7,939 nucleotides of DNA, taken from positions 1 through 7,939 of the forward strand of contig QMPN01000137.1 in NCBI GenBank assembly GCA_003648575.1. Direction: 5' to 3'. This DNA is from Bacteroidota bacterium (GTDB taxonomy: Bacteria > Bacteroidota > Bacteroidia > Bacteroidales > B18-G4). The notes beneath the pieces were generated by a model that was not told where the DNA came from, did no database searches, and was given only the letters and a program-made list of their open reading frames with translations. Position numbers and translations under genes: made by a program. Of this stretch, positions 1 to 7,667 are shown in pieces; the stretch's first letter is position 1; each line of letters opens with the position of its first letter.

Positions 1-2541
1 AAATTGTATCCGGAGATCAGCAGGAAGGTCAGCGAACGGCTCGACTTTGAACTTTCCGTGATCAGGGAAATGGGATTTACCGGTTACTTTCTCATTGTAC
101 AGGACTTCATTGCCGAAGCACGCAGGATGAAGGTGTTCGTAGGGCCCGGAAGGGGCTCTGCAGCGGGCTCGGCTGTTGCCTTTTGCACCGGGATCACCAA
201 TATTGACCCCATAAAGTACAACCTTCTTTTTGAGCGTTTCCTGAATCCTGAAAGGGTAACAATGCCGGATATCGACGTTGACTTTGATGACGAAGGCAGG
301 GAAAGTGTGCTCAACTATGTCGTACAAAAATATGGCAGGGAAAAGGTTGCACAGATTGTAACCTTTGGAACCATGGCAGCAAGAAGTGCCATACGCGATG
401 TTGCCCGGGTTCTCAAACTACCCCTGCCTGAAGCCGACAGGTTGGCAAAGCTGGTTCCTGAGCGTGCGGGCATTTTACTCAGTGAGGCATATAGAGAAGT
501 GCCGGAGCTGGCAGAAATCAAGAAAAAAGGAAAAGAGCTGGAGAAAAAGACCCTCATCTTTGCCGAAACCCTTGAAGGATCCGCCAGGCACACCGGAACC
601 CACGCATGCGGTGTGATCATAGGCCCAAATAACCTGATCGAACACCTCCCTCTCAGCACTGCCAAAGATTCAGAACTCATGGTGACACAATATGAGGGGA
701 AACTGGTGGAAAGCGTTGGGATGCTGAAGATGGACCTCCTGGGACTGAAGACCCTTTCGATCATCAAGGATGCCATAGAGAATATCAAGATGAGCGAAGA
801 TGTCGAGATCGATATCGAGGAGATCCCCCTGGATGATGAACAGACTTTCCAGCTTTATCAGAGGGGTGAGACCATAGGCACATTCCAGTTTGAATCAGAG
901 GGGATGCGTTCGCACCTGAAGGAGCTGAAACCAACCAATATCGAGGATCTTATCGCCATGAATGCACTGTACCGCCCCGGGCCGATGCAGTTCATCGAGA
1001 TTTATATCAAGCGCAAGCATGGAAAGGAAAAAGTTATTTATCCGCATCCCATGCTGGAGGAGATACTTAAGCCCACCTTTGGCATTATGGTGTACCAGGA
1101 GCAGATCATGCAGACTGCCCAGGTCATGGCCGGTTTCTCCCTCGGAAAAGCCGACCTTCTTCGCCGTGCTATGGGGAAAAAGAAGATCGAGATCATGCGG
1201 GAGCAGAAGATCGAATTTGTTGAAGGTGCTCTCAAGAAAAACATTGAAAAAGAGAAAGCCGAAGAGATCTTTGGCATCATGGAGCGTTTTGCCGAATACG
1301 GGTTTAACCGTTCCCACTCGGCGGCATATTCACTCATCGCCTACCAGACTGCATACCTCAAAGCACATTACCCTGCTGAATATATGGCTGCGGTGCTCAC
1401 GCATAACCTGAATGATATTAAAAAGATCACCTTTTTCATTGAGGAAAGCAAACGGCAGAATATTGATGTGTTGGGCCCTGATGTCAATGAAAGTGCTTTT
1501 AACTTCACGGTGACAAAGAATGGCATGGTGCGTTTTGGCCTTGGTGCCATCAAGGGGGTCGGCGAAGCCGCGGTAAGTGCTATCCTCGCCGAGAAAAATG
1601 AAAATGGCCCCTTTACAAGCATATTTGATATGGCTAAAAGGGTAAACCTGAAAGCAGTGAACAAGACATGCTTTGAAGCATTGGCCATGGCCGGGGCCTT
1701 CGACAACTTCGAAGGTACGCACAGGGCACAATACTTTTACAGGCAACATACCGATGATACGATCTTCCTCGAAAAGGTGATTCGCCACGGTGGCAGTTAC
1801 CAGGATAAGAAAAACTCAGCCCAGCAGTCACTGTTCGGAGAAGATAGCACGGTTGAGGCGCAGGATCCAATCATGCCGGACTGTAACCACTACACAAAGA
1901 TCGAACAACTGCGAAAGGAAAAGGAAGTGACGGGCTTTTATATTTCGGGGCATCCTCTGGATGACTTTGCGCTGGAGATCGATAACTTCTGTGATACCAA
2001 CCTGACTGAACTCTTTGCTGACCCCAAAAGATATTTCAACAAGGTGGTCACCATAGCCGGTATGATAACAGGTGCACAGGAACGGATGACGAAAATGGGT
2101 AAGCCATATGGTTCTTTCATACTGGAAGACTTTAACGAAACTAAAAAGTTTTTCCTGTTCTCGGAGGATTACCTTAAAATGAAGCATTTTCTTGTTGAGG
2201 GCTTCAACGTGCTTGTAAAGGTGCGGGTTCAGGTCAGAAGGGGAGATCAGGAGCAGTTGGAGGTGAAAGTTATCAGTATCAGCCTGATGGCTGATGCTCT
2301 TGAGAAGCTAACAAAGAGCATTACCCTGACATTGAATGCTGACGAGGTCAGTGCAGAATTGATCGGCAGCCTTAAAAAAATGATCAAGGCAAAGTCAGGG
2401 AATTGCCTTGTAAAGATCAGGATAGAGGATACGTTAAACAAAGCATACCTTCACATGCAACCGCGCAACAATGCCGTAGATCCGGCATATTTTATCAGGG
2501 AACTGAAGAAACTTCCTGAGATTGAATACAAACTTAATTGA
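1..2541 (+). CDS. dnaE: DNA polymerase III subunit alpha, 5'-truncated by window
   Basis: Catalytic subunit of the replicative DNA polymerase (C-family), which extends primed DNA in the cytoplasm. The frame is open from base 1, so the gene begins upstream; the TTG at 4-6 lies inside the coding sequence and is not the start. Numbering residues from that TTG codon, the palm motif GPGRGSAAGS is at 47-56. The catalytic aspartates are D89 and D91 (PDIDVDF) and D244 (KMDLLGL); their 155-residue spacing matches E. coli D401/D403/D555. Family motifs RHTGTHACGV (195-204), ALYRPGPM (321-328), RRAMGKK (387-393) and FNRSHSAAY (434-442) are intact. A helix-hairpin-helix lies near 510-528, a likely beta-clamp-binding motif QQSLF at 607-611 and an OB-fold near 680-760. 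By comparison with E. coli, about 310 residues are missing, including the PHP domain. The last ~75 residues match my memory of Bacteroidota DnaE tails. No frameshift or intein is seen in the visible part. Confidence 0.97.
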   Translation, partial: KLYPEISRKVSERLDFELSVIREMGFTGYFLIVQDFIAEARRMKVFVGPGRGSAAGSAVAFCTGITNIDPIKYNLLFERFLNPERVTMPDIDVDFDDEGRESVLNYVVQKYGREKVAQIVTFGTMAARSAIRDVARVLKLPLPEADRLAKLVPERAGILLSEAYREVPELAEIKKKGKELEKKTLIFAETLEGSARHTGTHACGVIIGPNNLIEHLPLSTAKDSELMVTQYEGKLVESVGMLKMDLLGLKTLSIIKDAIENIKMSEDVEIDIEEIPLDDEQTFQLYQRGETIGTFQFESEGMRSHLKELKPTNIEDLIAMNALYRPGPMQFIEIYIKRKHGKEKVIYPHPMLEEILKPTFGIMVYQEQIMQTAQVMAGFSLGKADLLRRAMGKKKIEIMREQKIEFVEGALKKNIEKEKAEEIFGIMERFAEYGFNRSHSAAYSLIAYQTAYLKAHYPAEYMAAVLTHNLNDIKKITFFIEESKRQNIDVLGPDVNESAFNFTVTKNGMVRFGLGAIKGVGEAAVSAILAEKNENGPFTSIFDMAKRVNLKAVNKTCFEALAMAGAFDNFEGTHRAQYFYRQHTDDTIFLEKVIRHGGSYQDKKNSAQQSLFGEDSTVEAQDPIMPDCNHYTKIEQLRKEKEVTGFYISGHPLDDFALEIDNFCDTNLTELFADPKRYFNKVVTIAGMITGAQERMTKMGKPYGSFILEDFNETKKFFLFSEDYLKMKHFLVEGFNVLVKVRVQVRRGDQEQLEVKVISISLMADALEKLTKSITLTLNADEVSAELIGSLKKMIKAKSGNCLVKIRIEDTLNKAYLHMQPRNNAVDPAYFIRELKKLPEIEYKLN

Positions 2542-2562
2542 TCCGGGCTTGTTAGTGTATTA

Positions 2563-2598
2563 TTTGAGGACCGGCAAAGAAATAAAACCTTACTTTTG
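2563..2598 (+). promoter_or_regulatory. Candidate Bacteroidota-type promoter for trxA
   Basis: TACTTTTG at 2591-2598 is an exact match to the Bacteroidota -7 consensus TAnnTTTG. A TTTG at 2563-2566 could serve as the -33 element, but the 24-nt spacer is longer than the usual ~19-21, so only the -7 element is well supported. It lies in the 93-bp gap after dnaE, 36 bp before the trxA ATG. This suggests trxA is transcribed independently of dnaE, at least in part. The leader between it and the ATG is A/T-rich with no strong Shine-Dalgarno, as is common in this phylum. Confidence 0.6.
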
Positions 2599-2634
2599 TA
2601 GTTTCAATAATGTTAACCTTAATAAATTAGAAAA

Positions 2635-2952
2635 ATGGCTTTAGAATTTACCGATGCTAATTTTGAGGAGCTCGTACTCCAGTCAGATAAACCTGTAATT
2701 GTTGACTTTTGGGCAGAATGGTGCGGCCCTTGCCGTATGGTGGGACCTATCGTACACCAACTCGGCGAAGAATACGGAGACAAAGCAGTTGTTGGGAAAC
2801 TTAATGTTGACCAAAATGCAGACATTACCAAGAAATTTGGGATCAGGAATATCCCCACAATACTTTTCTTTAAAGGTGGTGAGCAAGTGGATAAGCAGGT
2901 TGGTGCGGTTCCGAAAAAGGTACTTGAAGGTAAACTCCTGAAGCTTATTTAA
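2635..2952 (+). CDS. trxA: Thioredoxin
   Basis: Small cytoplasmic dithiol-disulfide oxidoreductase, which reduces target proteins such as ribonucleotide reductase and peroxiredoxins and is recycled by thioredoxin reductase. At 105 aa it is the usual single-domain length. The active site WCGPC is at residues 29-33 within VDFWAEWCGPC, the buried acid is D24, and the cis-proline is P74 in NIPT. There is no signal peptide or lipobox, so it is a cytoplasmic TrxA rather than one of the exported TlpA/ResA-type thioredoxins common in Bacteroidota. The ATG follows an A-rich leader and is the only sensible start. It sits 93 bp after dnaE and 79 bp before the DUF58 gene on the same strand. My recollection is that dnaE and trxA are often adjacent in Bacteroidales; I could not check this. 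Confidence 0.97.
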   Translation: MALEFTDANFEELVLQSDKPVIVDFWAEWCGPCRMVGPIVHQLGEEYGDKAVVGKLNVDQNADITKKFGIRNIPTILFFKGGEQVDKQVGAVPKKVLEGKLLKLI

Positions 2953-2982
2953 AATACTGACCTGAATTTCAATCCTGTGAAG

Positions 2983-3008
2983 AGACGTGCAGTATTGTGC
3001 GTCTTTTT
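2983..3008 (+). terminator. Weak hairpin plus T-run after trxA
   Basis: AGACG (2983-2987) pairs with CGTCT (3000-3004) around a 12-nt loop, and the T-run at 3004-3008 overlaps the 3' arm. An alternative fold pairs AGAC/GTCT and GCA/TGC with a small bulge. The stem is short, so it is at best a leaky terminator or attenuator separating trxA from the DUF58 gene, not a strong stop. Confidence 0.4.
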
Positions 3009-3031
3009 GCATACTATGAAAGATCATAGAA

Positions 3032-3967
3032 ATGGAATATTCGATAGATCATAACAGGTTGCAGCAGTTTGGTTCGCTCGAATTTCTTGCCAGGCAGGTG
3101 GTCGAGGGATTTATTACAGGATTGCACAAAAGCCCTTTCCATGGTTTTTCAGTCGAATTTGCCGAGCACAGGCAATATAACAGCGGTGAGTCAATAAAGC
3201 ATATTGATTGGAAGTTGTATGGCCGCACCGACAAGCTTTATGTGAAGCGCTATGAGGAAGAGACCAACCTGCGCTGCCAGATCATTATTGACAATTCCAG
3301 TTCCATGTACTTCCCTGTGAAACCGGATATAAGCATTGACAACCCCAACAAGATCACTTTTTCTATCTATGCTGCTGCTGCGCTGATAAATCTTTTACAG
3401 CGGCAGCGGGATGCCGTGGGCTTAAGTCTTTTTTCTGATAAGATTGAACTGAACACCAGGGCCCGTTCAACAACTGTTCATATGAAGCACCTCTTCACTG
3501 AAATGGAGAAATTGTTGAAACCGATACCCCCCGGCACCAGAAAATCTACCGGTGTGGCGGAGGCAATACATCAGATCGCGGATATGATCCATCAGCGTTC
3601 GCTGGTGGTGATATTCAGTGATATGCTTGAACGTCAGGGTAAGCTGGATGAGATGTTTTCTGCTTTGCAGCACCTTCGGTATAATAAACATGAAGTTATT
3701 CTGTTTCACGTGGTGGATAAGTCCAAGGAAATTGATTTCGAGTATGATAACCGTCCATATAAATTCGTCGATATGGAAAGCGGAGAGGAAATGAAACTGT
3801 CACCGCTTGAACTCAGGAAGCAATATGTCGAAAGTGTCGGGGAGTTTGTTAATGAGCTCAAGCTGCGTTGCGGAAAATATATGATTGATTTTGTCGCCGC
3901 CGATATCAATGCCGGCTTCAGCCAGATACTCCATCCATACCTGATCAAGCGGGAAAAGCTCTATTAA
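3032..3967 (+). CDS. DUF58 domain protein with von Willebrand A-like fold
   Basis: Member of the DUF58 family (conserved, biochemically unassigned), whose C-terminal part adopts a vWA/MIDAS fold. The DUF58 hallmark run Y49..SGESIKHIDWKLYGRTDKLYVKRYEEE lies at residues 49-77. The metal-binding DxSxS is intact as D87, S89 and S91 (IIIDNSSSM), and a second acidic motif is VVIFSDML with D197. The 311 aa contain no signal peptide and no clear transmembrane segment, so this is the soluble form, unlike DUF58 relatives with two N-terminal membrane helices. The ATG is the only in-frame start after a stop at 3017-3019. Related proteins are usually encoded beside a MoxR-type AAA+ ATPase; none is in this window. 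It follows trxA and ends 6 bp before a convergent gene. Role inferred only: a metal-dependent adaptor or chaperone partner of a MoxR ATPase encoded elsewhere. Confidence 0.93.
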   Translation: MEYSIDHNRLQQFGSLEFLARQVVEGFITGLHKSPFHGFSVEFAEHRQYNSGESIKHIDWKLYGRTDKLYVKRYEEETNLRCQIIIDNSSSMYFPVKPDISIDNPNKITFSIYAAAALINLLQRQRDAVGLSLFSDKIELNTRARSTTVHMKHLFTEMEKLLKPIPPGTRKSTGVAEAIHQIADMIHQRSLVVIFSDMLERQGKLDEMFSALQHLRYNKHEVILFHVVDKSKEIDFEYDNRPYKFVDMESGEEMKLSPLELRKQYVESVGEFVNELKLRCGKYMIDFVAADINAGFSQILHPYLIKREKLY

Positions 3968-3973
3968 TTTAAT

Positions 3974-6094
3974 TCATAGTTTAATACGCAACTGTAATTT
4001 AATTTCAGGCAGCTTGTTTCCTGTAATTTCATCAGGGCCGCTTCCAATGGTATTCCTGTCTGTATAGCAGGTCATGGAGAAGCGAAGCCAGGCATCGAGC
4101 CACCGGGCAGGACTGTATTTTGTAACAATATAAAAACGGAAGCCTTTGCCATAATACGCAGGCATTGAAGAAGCATACAAAACATCATGCTCATAGGCAT
4201 AAAGCCTGCTATCGTAATCATCCGTATGAAATAATGCATACCTGAATGTGAGCCGGAGCGGAAGCCTTTCCGGACGAAAATAAATATCCAGCAGAAGCAA
4301 GGACCCTGTCTTTTTGCATGCCTCAGCGGAAGCTTTCACTATCGTATAACCTGCATGCACCTTTCCTGAGCATGATGCTGAAACAGTGAAGCCCGCTTCA
4401 GCAGTGATCTCATGTTTTTTTTCCTGTACCTGTTTGTCGAACCAGGAATGCAGGTCATTATTATTGACAAATTCTGAGCGGAACCTGTATTTTAGCTCCA
4501 GTTCGGCCCCCCTGGAAGGCTTATACAGCAACTGCATACGATGATCCTGTCCCCGTTTTATATTTATGGTCCTGCTGGTTAGCCAGGGATAAGAGTAATG
4601 ATCGAAGGATGCCTGCAGGCTAAGCTTCCTGAGTAGCGGCATTTCCAGCATCAGCTTAATTCCCCTTTCATTGGCATTGTTAGTCCTTTTGCCCTGTGCC
4701 TGTGCCATATAATTTTGATATTGAGGCTTGTATTCCCTGACAAGCAGTCCGAAAATGCTCCCACGAGCTGTAGTATGGGTGAGGCCCGCCAGCAAAGCCC
4801 ATCCTCCGTTCTTGCTGACCGCGAACTCACCAAATAGGTTTGTCTTGCGTAGCAAGAGGTCAAAATATATGCCGGCATTCAGGTTTTTGTTTCCCCGAAA
4901 CTGGAATAAGGCCGGGGGTTTATCACCTTTATCGATGCTGAGTCCGTAGTTTGTCCTGCATACTGTGATGCCCGTCTGAAAACGTTCACGGGTGTATGCA
5001 AAATGTCCCCCGGAACGCTCCTGAAGAAGACTTTTTTTATCCTCCAGCTCATTCAGGCTGCGATGGTAGCCTGTGTTGGGAAGAGAACTGATATGACCAG
5101 GTTCACCGGCACTGTCGGAATATATAATATTGGCGTCGGCTTTAATACGGGAGTAAATAATATCAAGCGTTAATACTTTCCACCTCAGCGATATGGCGCC
5201 TCCACGCAGATACATATTCTCATTGGCAGATGTATTTGGCCGGATGCCGGATGCATAGCGTTTCACTGATGAAGGATCATTTCCGCCACCGAATGAAAGC
5301 CCGCTCCACAGAACAAGTCCTTGCCCGAAGCGGGCATGGTAATCACCAAGCACGGCATAGTTGAGTATTCCTTTTGTTTCATATCCAAAGTGAAATGAGT
5401 AATGGTCAAATCCCGGCACCCGCTTTATTTTGTTCCTTATGCTTGTTGAAAGGCCGGCGGGGAGGTAGAGAAATGCCTCTCCCGGGTCTTTTTCTGCTAT
5501 CAGGCCGATGCTCATTCTACCGGAAACCCGGTAACGGTAGCGCAGATAATAACGATTGGGGTCACCCAGGTAAAAGGAGCCGCTTTTTATTAACTGCAAG
5601 GAATCTTCCGGGATATTGTATGCTTCTGACCTGACCAGTTTACGCTGAAAGCGAATGATAAGATCATGCTTTCCCCTGAGAAGGCTGTTTGCTTTGAAAG
5701 ACCGGCCTGCTTTTGGAGCAAGCACTATGAAGGGCCGGATCTTTTCCAGCGTATTTCTGCCGAGCCCTTCAACGGCTTTCAATTCATATACCGACAGGAA
5801 TGTTCCGTACTTTTTTCTGTAGTCGAGCAAATTCTTGATCTGGATATCATTGAGGAAAACAAGCCGCTTAAGATCTCCTTTATCTGCATCATTCAGGTTA
5901 ATGGGGTTTTCAAGGAAATACTCCAGGTCTTCAGTGAGCTCACTAAGATCGATCCCTGCTTCTGCCAGCTCTTCATAATTTTCTAATTGTCTGCTGATCA
6001 GGTTTTTTCCGGCAAGCATCAGGCTGTCGGATGATTGTGCCATGATCACGGTGAAGGCAGCAAATATGAATAATCCTGTTAATACCGGCTTCAT
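3974..6094 (-). CDS. Exported ComEA-like helix-hairpin-helix protein with predicted outer-membrane beta-barrel
   Basis: A 706-aa protein. Residues 1-19 form a signal peptide (MKPVLTGLFIFAAFTVIMA, likely cut before Q20). An acidic helical linker follows, then a tandem helix-hairpin-helix domain at about 64-123 (NLNDADKGDL at 66-75, YRKKYGTF at 92-99, VEGLGRNTLEKIRPFI at 108-123) resembling the DNA-binding domain of ComEA. From ~140 to the end the sequence alternates aromatic/hydrophobic and polar residues like a transmembrane beta-barrel. Conserved-looking blocks are FYLGDPNRYYLRYRY (174-188), EKDPGE (201-206), GFDHYSFHF (228-236), VLGDYHARFGQGLVLWSG (248-265) and NENMYLRGGA (291-300). From memory, Bacteroidota carry a family of this layout, annotated only as helix-hairpin-helix or ComEA-like. 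It is translated from an ATG overlapping the stop of the upstream PorV-like gene, implying coupling. Whether the HhH part binds DNA in the periplasm is unknown. Confidence 0.88.
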   Translation of the reverse strand: MKPVLTGLFIFAAFTVIMAQSSDSLMLAGKNLISRQLENYEELAEAGIDLSELTEDLEYFLENPINLNDADKGDLKRLVFLNDIQIKNLLDYRKKYGTFLSVYELKAVEGLGRNTLEKIRPFIVLAPKAGRSFKANSLLRGKHDLIIRFQRKLVRSEAYNIPEDSLQLIKSGSFYLGDPNRYYLRYRYRVSGRMSIGLIAEKDPGEAFLYLPAGLSTSIRNKIKRVPGFDHYSFHFGYETKGILNYAVLGDYHARFGQGLVLWSGLSFGGGNDPSSVKRYASGIRPNTSANENMYLRGGAISLRWKVLTLDIIYSRIKADANIIYSDSAGEPGHISSLPNTGYHRSLNELEDKKSLLQERSGGHFAYTRERFQTGITVCRTNYGLSIDKGDKPPALFQFRGNKNLNAGIYFDLLLRKTNLFGEFAVSKNGGWALLAGLTHTTARGSIFGLLVREYKPQYQNYMAQAQGKRTNNANERGIKLMLEMPLLRKLSLQASFDHYSYPWLTSRTINIKRGQDHRMQLLYKPSRGAELELKYRFRSEFVNNNDLHSWFDKQVQEKKHEITAEAGFTVSASCSGKVHAGYTIVKASAEACKKTGSLLLLDIYFRPERLPLRLTFRYALFHTDDYDSRLYAYEHDVLYASSMPAYYGKGFRFYIVTKYSPARWLDAWLRFSMTCYTDRNTIGSGPDEITGNKLPEIKLQLRIKL

Positions 6095-6912
6095 TCCTTT
6101 ACAATATAGATGATAGAAAGCTGTGGTGAATAGCCGAGGAAGGAGTGGACTGAAGAAGCAATGTCGATCATCAGTTTCTTCAATTTGAAGCCTGCCCCGA
6201 AGGTGTACCTTGCAGGCCCGCTGGTTATGCCGGCCCTGATGAAAAATTTGTCCCTGTAGCGGTATTCACAACCTGCAACTATGACTGCCGCTTCTGCAGT
6301 TGATTTAAGGACCTCTGCACTGATGCTGATGGATGCTTCAGGCCGGAAGCCGATGCCACCCCTGATGATGACAGGAAGTTTTTCCTTGCTGTGTGTCCAA
6401 GCGGCATGGACAGGGTTGAAACAATGGATGCCAAGCGATATTTTGTCGGTGATCATTGCATAGATGCCTCCTTCAAATGTAAAGGCATGATAGTTGCCAT
6501 AGCCTTCGCCGATTGACATTCTGAGATAATCCAGCTGTAAGCCTGCGGCAAAGTGTTCGCCTAATTGCAATGCATAGCCTGCCCCGGCCTTCATCTCTGA
6601 ATAGGTATGATCACCAAAATGATCCACATTAGCGAAAATACCTCCCTTGCCTACCCCCAAAGCACCCCCCATCACGATCCTGTTCATCTCTTTTATGAGG
6701 TAACGGTTTTCCATGAATACAGCAAGCTCAATGCCGGTGATATAGGCTGCTGCTGCCTGGTTGTTACATACTGCCCAAAAATCTTTGTTGACAAGGCTTG
6801 TATGCCCCATGCCAATCGCCCTGGCACCGACAGGATAGCTGCCCGGCTGTGCCATGGAGACAGGGGTGCCCAGTAGTATGCACCCGATGATGAACAATAT
6901 TTTGCAATGCAT
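6091..6912 (-). CDS. PorV/PorQ-like exported beta-barrel protein
   Basis: A 273-aa protein, first gene of a two-gene operon. Residues 1-21 are a signal peptide (MHCKILFIIGCILLGTPVSMA, likely cut before Q22). The mature N-terminus carries the PorV/PorQ/FadL-like signature VGARAIGMGHTSLVNKDFWAVCNNQAAAA at about 28-56. The rest has repeated glycine-rich amphipathic strands (MGGALGVGKGGIFANV, AAGLQLDYLRMSIGEGYGNYHAFTFEGGIYA, RAGITSGPARYTFGAGFKLKKL), as expected for an outer-membrane barrel of about 12-14 strands. It differs from classical PorV by being shorter and by the NNQA variant of the usual NPA motif. I recall related uncharacterised proteins in Bacteroidota. Its TGA overlaps the ATG of the downstream HhH-barrel gene (ATGA at 6091-6094), so the two are probably co-translated and may act as a pair. 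No clear TAnnTTTG promoter is visible upstream on its strand. No other type IX secretion gene is present, so a secretion role is not claimed. Confidence 0.85.
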   Translation of the reverse strand: MHCKILFIIGCILLGTPVSMAQPGSYPVGARAIGMGHTSLVNKDFWAVCNNQAAAAYITGIELAVFMENRYLIKEMNRIVMGGALGVGKGGIFANVDHFGDHTYSEMKAGAGYALQLGEHFAAGLQLDYLRMSIGEGYGNYHAFTFEGGIYAMITDKISLGIHCFNPVHAAWTHSKEKLPVIIRGGIGFRPEASISISAEVLKSTAEAAVIVAGCEYRYRDKFFIRAGITSGPARYTFGAGFKLKKLMIDIASSVHSFLGYSPQLSIIYIVKE

Positions 6913-6935
6913 GTTTAAATAGTAATATACTTTTG
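6901..6935 (+). promoter_or_regulatory. Candidate promoter for the DUF2461 gene
   Basis: TACTTTTG at 6928-6935 exactly matches the Bacteroidota -7 consensus TAnnTTTG and lies 27 bp before the ATG. TTTG at 6901-6904, inside the start of the divergent gene, could be the -33 element; the 23-nt spacer is somewhat long. The whole divergent intergenic region is only 50 bp. Confidence 0.6.
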
Positions 6936-6962
6936 CAGGGTCCTACTGGTTAATACAGAAAA

Positions 6963-7619
6963 ATGAAAAATGTCATACCTTTTCTTGAAGATTTAAATAA
7001 TAACAATCATCGTGATTGGTTCCAGGCAAACAAAAAGCGTTACCTGGAGGCTAAAGATGAGTTCGAAGCCTTCATTAATGCCTTGATCCCAAAGCTGGGT
7101 GATATTGATAAGGATATTGCCGGGCTGGAGCCCAGACAGTGTATTTTCAGAATATATCGCGACGTGCGTTTTTCAAAAGATAAATCGCCTTATAAAATCA
7201 ATATGGGTGCTGCCATGACCAGGGGAGGAAGGAAAAACCCATATGCCACTTATTATGTGCATATTGAGCCCGGCAATGTGTTTGCCGGTGGTGGCATCTG
7301 GATGCCGCCTGCCCCCGTTCTTAAGGCTATGCGGCAGGAAATCTACTATAATGCAGATGAATTTAAGGGAATCGTAGAATCACTCGCATTTGCAAGGTAT
7401 TTTAAGAAGCTGGAAGGAGAGAGTCTGAAACGTCCCCCAAGGGGTTTTCCTGTTGATTTTGCTGATATTGACCTCCTGAAACATAAAAGTTATATAGTGG
7501 CCGTTGGGATAGATGATGCGATTGTATCATCGGATGCTTTTACAGAGAAACTTCTCGATGTTTACAGTGCCTTATATCCCTTCAACACCTTCATCAACCG
7601 GGCACTTACCGATATCTGA
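6963..7619 (+). CDS. DUF2461 (TIGR02453-like) family protein
   Basis: A 218-aa soluble protein of the DUF2461 family, widespread in bacteria and fungi and without a defined biochemical role. The family N-terminal block LNNNNHRDWFQANKKRY is at residues 11-27. The signature FRIYRDVRFSKDKSPYKIN is at 62-80, followed by GAAMTRGG (82-89), YYVHIEPGNVFAGGGIWMPP (97-116) and the basic PPRGFP (158-163). The length is typical of the family and all blocks are present, so it is probably intact. There is no signal peptide or membrane segment, so a cytoplasmic location is expected. The ATG is preceded by an A-rich leader and a good -7 element 27 bp upstream. It is transcribed away from the PorV-like/HhH operon; the divergent layout does not show a shared function. 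No terminator directly follows the stop; the first strong one is at 7862-7895. Confidence 0.94.
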   Translation: MKNVIPFLEDLNNNNHRDWFQANKKRYLEAKDEFEAFINALIPKLGDIDKDIAGLEPRQCIFRIYRDVRFSKDKSPYKINMGAAMTRGGRKNPYATYYVHIEPGNVFAGGGIWMPPAPVLKAMRQEIYYNADEFKGIVESLAFARYFKKLEGESLKRPPRGFPVDFADIDLLKHKSYIVAVGIDDAIVSSDAFTEKLLDVYSALYPFNTFINRALTDI

Positions 7620-7625
7620 TATTGC

Positions 7626-7662
7626 TAACCGTAAACTGATTGTCGATAGCCGTTAACTGATT
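7626..7662 (+). repeat. Imperfect 16-bp direct repeat, 21-bp period
   Basis: TAACCGTAAACTGATT (7626-7641) and TAGCCGTTAACTGATT (7647-7662) match at 14 of 16 positions and start exactly 21 bp apart, about two helical turns. They sit just upstream of a promoter-like element at 7668-7698. This is the expected geometry of two binding sites for a regulator on one DNA face, though a regulatory role is inferred. Confidence 0.6.
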
Positions 7663-7667
7663 CCGGC

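Noticed and set aside
4..6. TTG as a possible start codon of dnaE
   Set aside because: The frame is open to base 1 and the sequence begins in the middle of the polymerase, far downstream of the PHP domain; the gene is simply cut by the window.
315..1788. Minus-strand open frames of 100-157 codons inside dnaE
   Set aside because: They lie fully opposite well-conserved polymerase motifs, have low-complexity Ser/Phe-rich translations, and resemble no family.
3002..3009. TCTTTTTG as a -7 element for the DUF58 gene
   Set aside because: It lacks the conserved A of TAnnTTTG and overlaps the T-run of the hairpin.
3021..3053. AGATCATA direct repeat (3021-3028 and 3046-3053) around the DUF58 start codon
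   Set aside because: Only 8 bp, one copy lies within coding sequence, and there is no associated promoter; not enough to call an operator.
3016..3054. 12-codon upstream ORF (MKDHRNGIFDRS) overlapping the DUF58 start
   Set aside because: Very short, no ribosome binding site, and no regulatory peptide pattern; likely chance.
6091..6912. Type IX secretion component (true PorV)
   Set aside because: Only the general PorV/PorQ-like signature is present; it is shorter, has a variant motif, and no other secretion gene is nearby.
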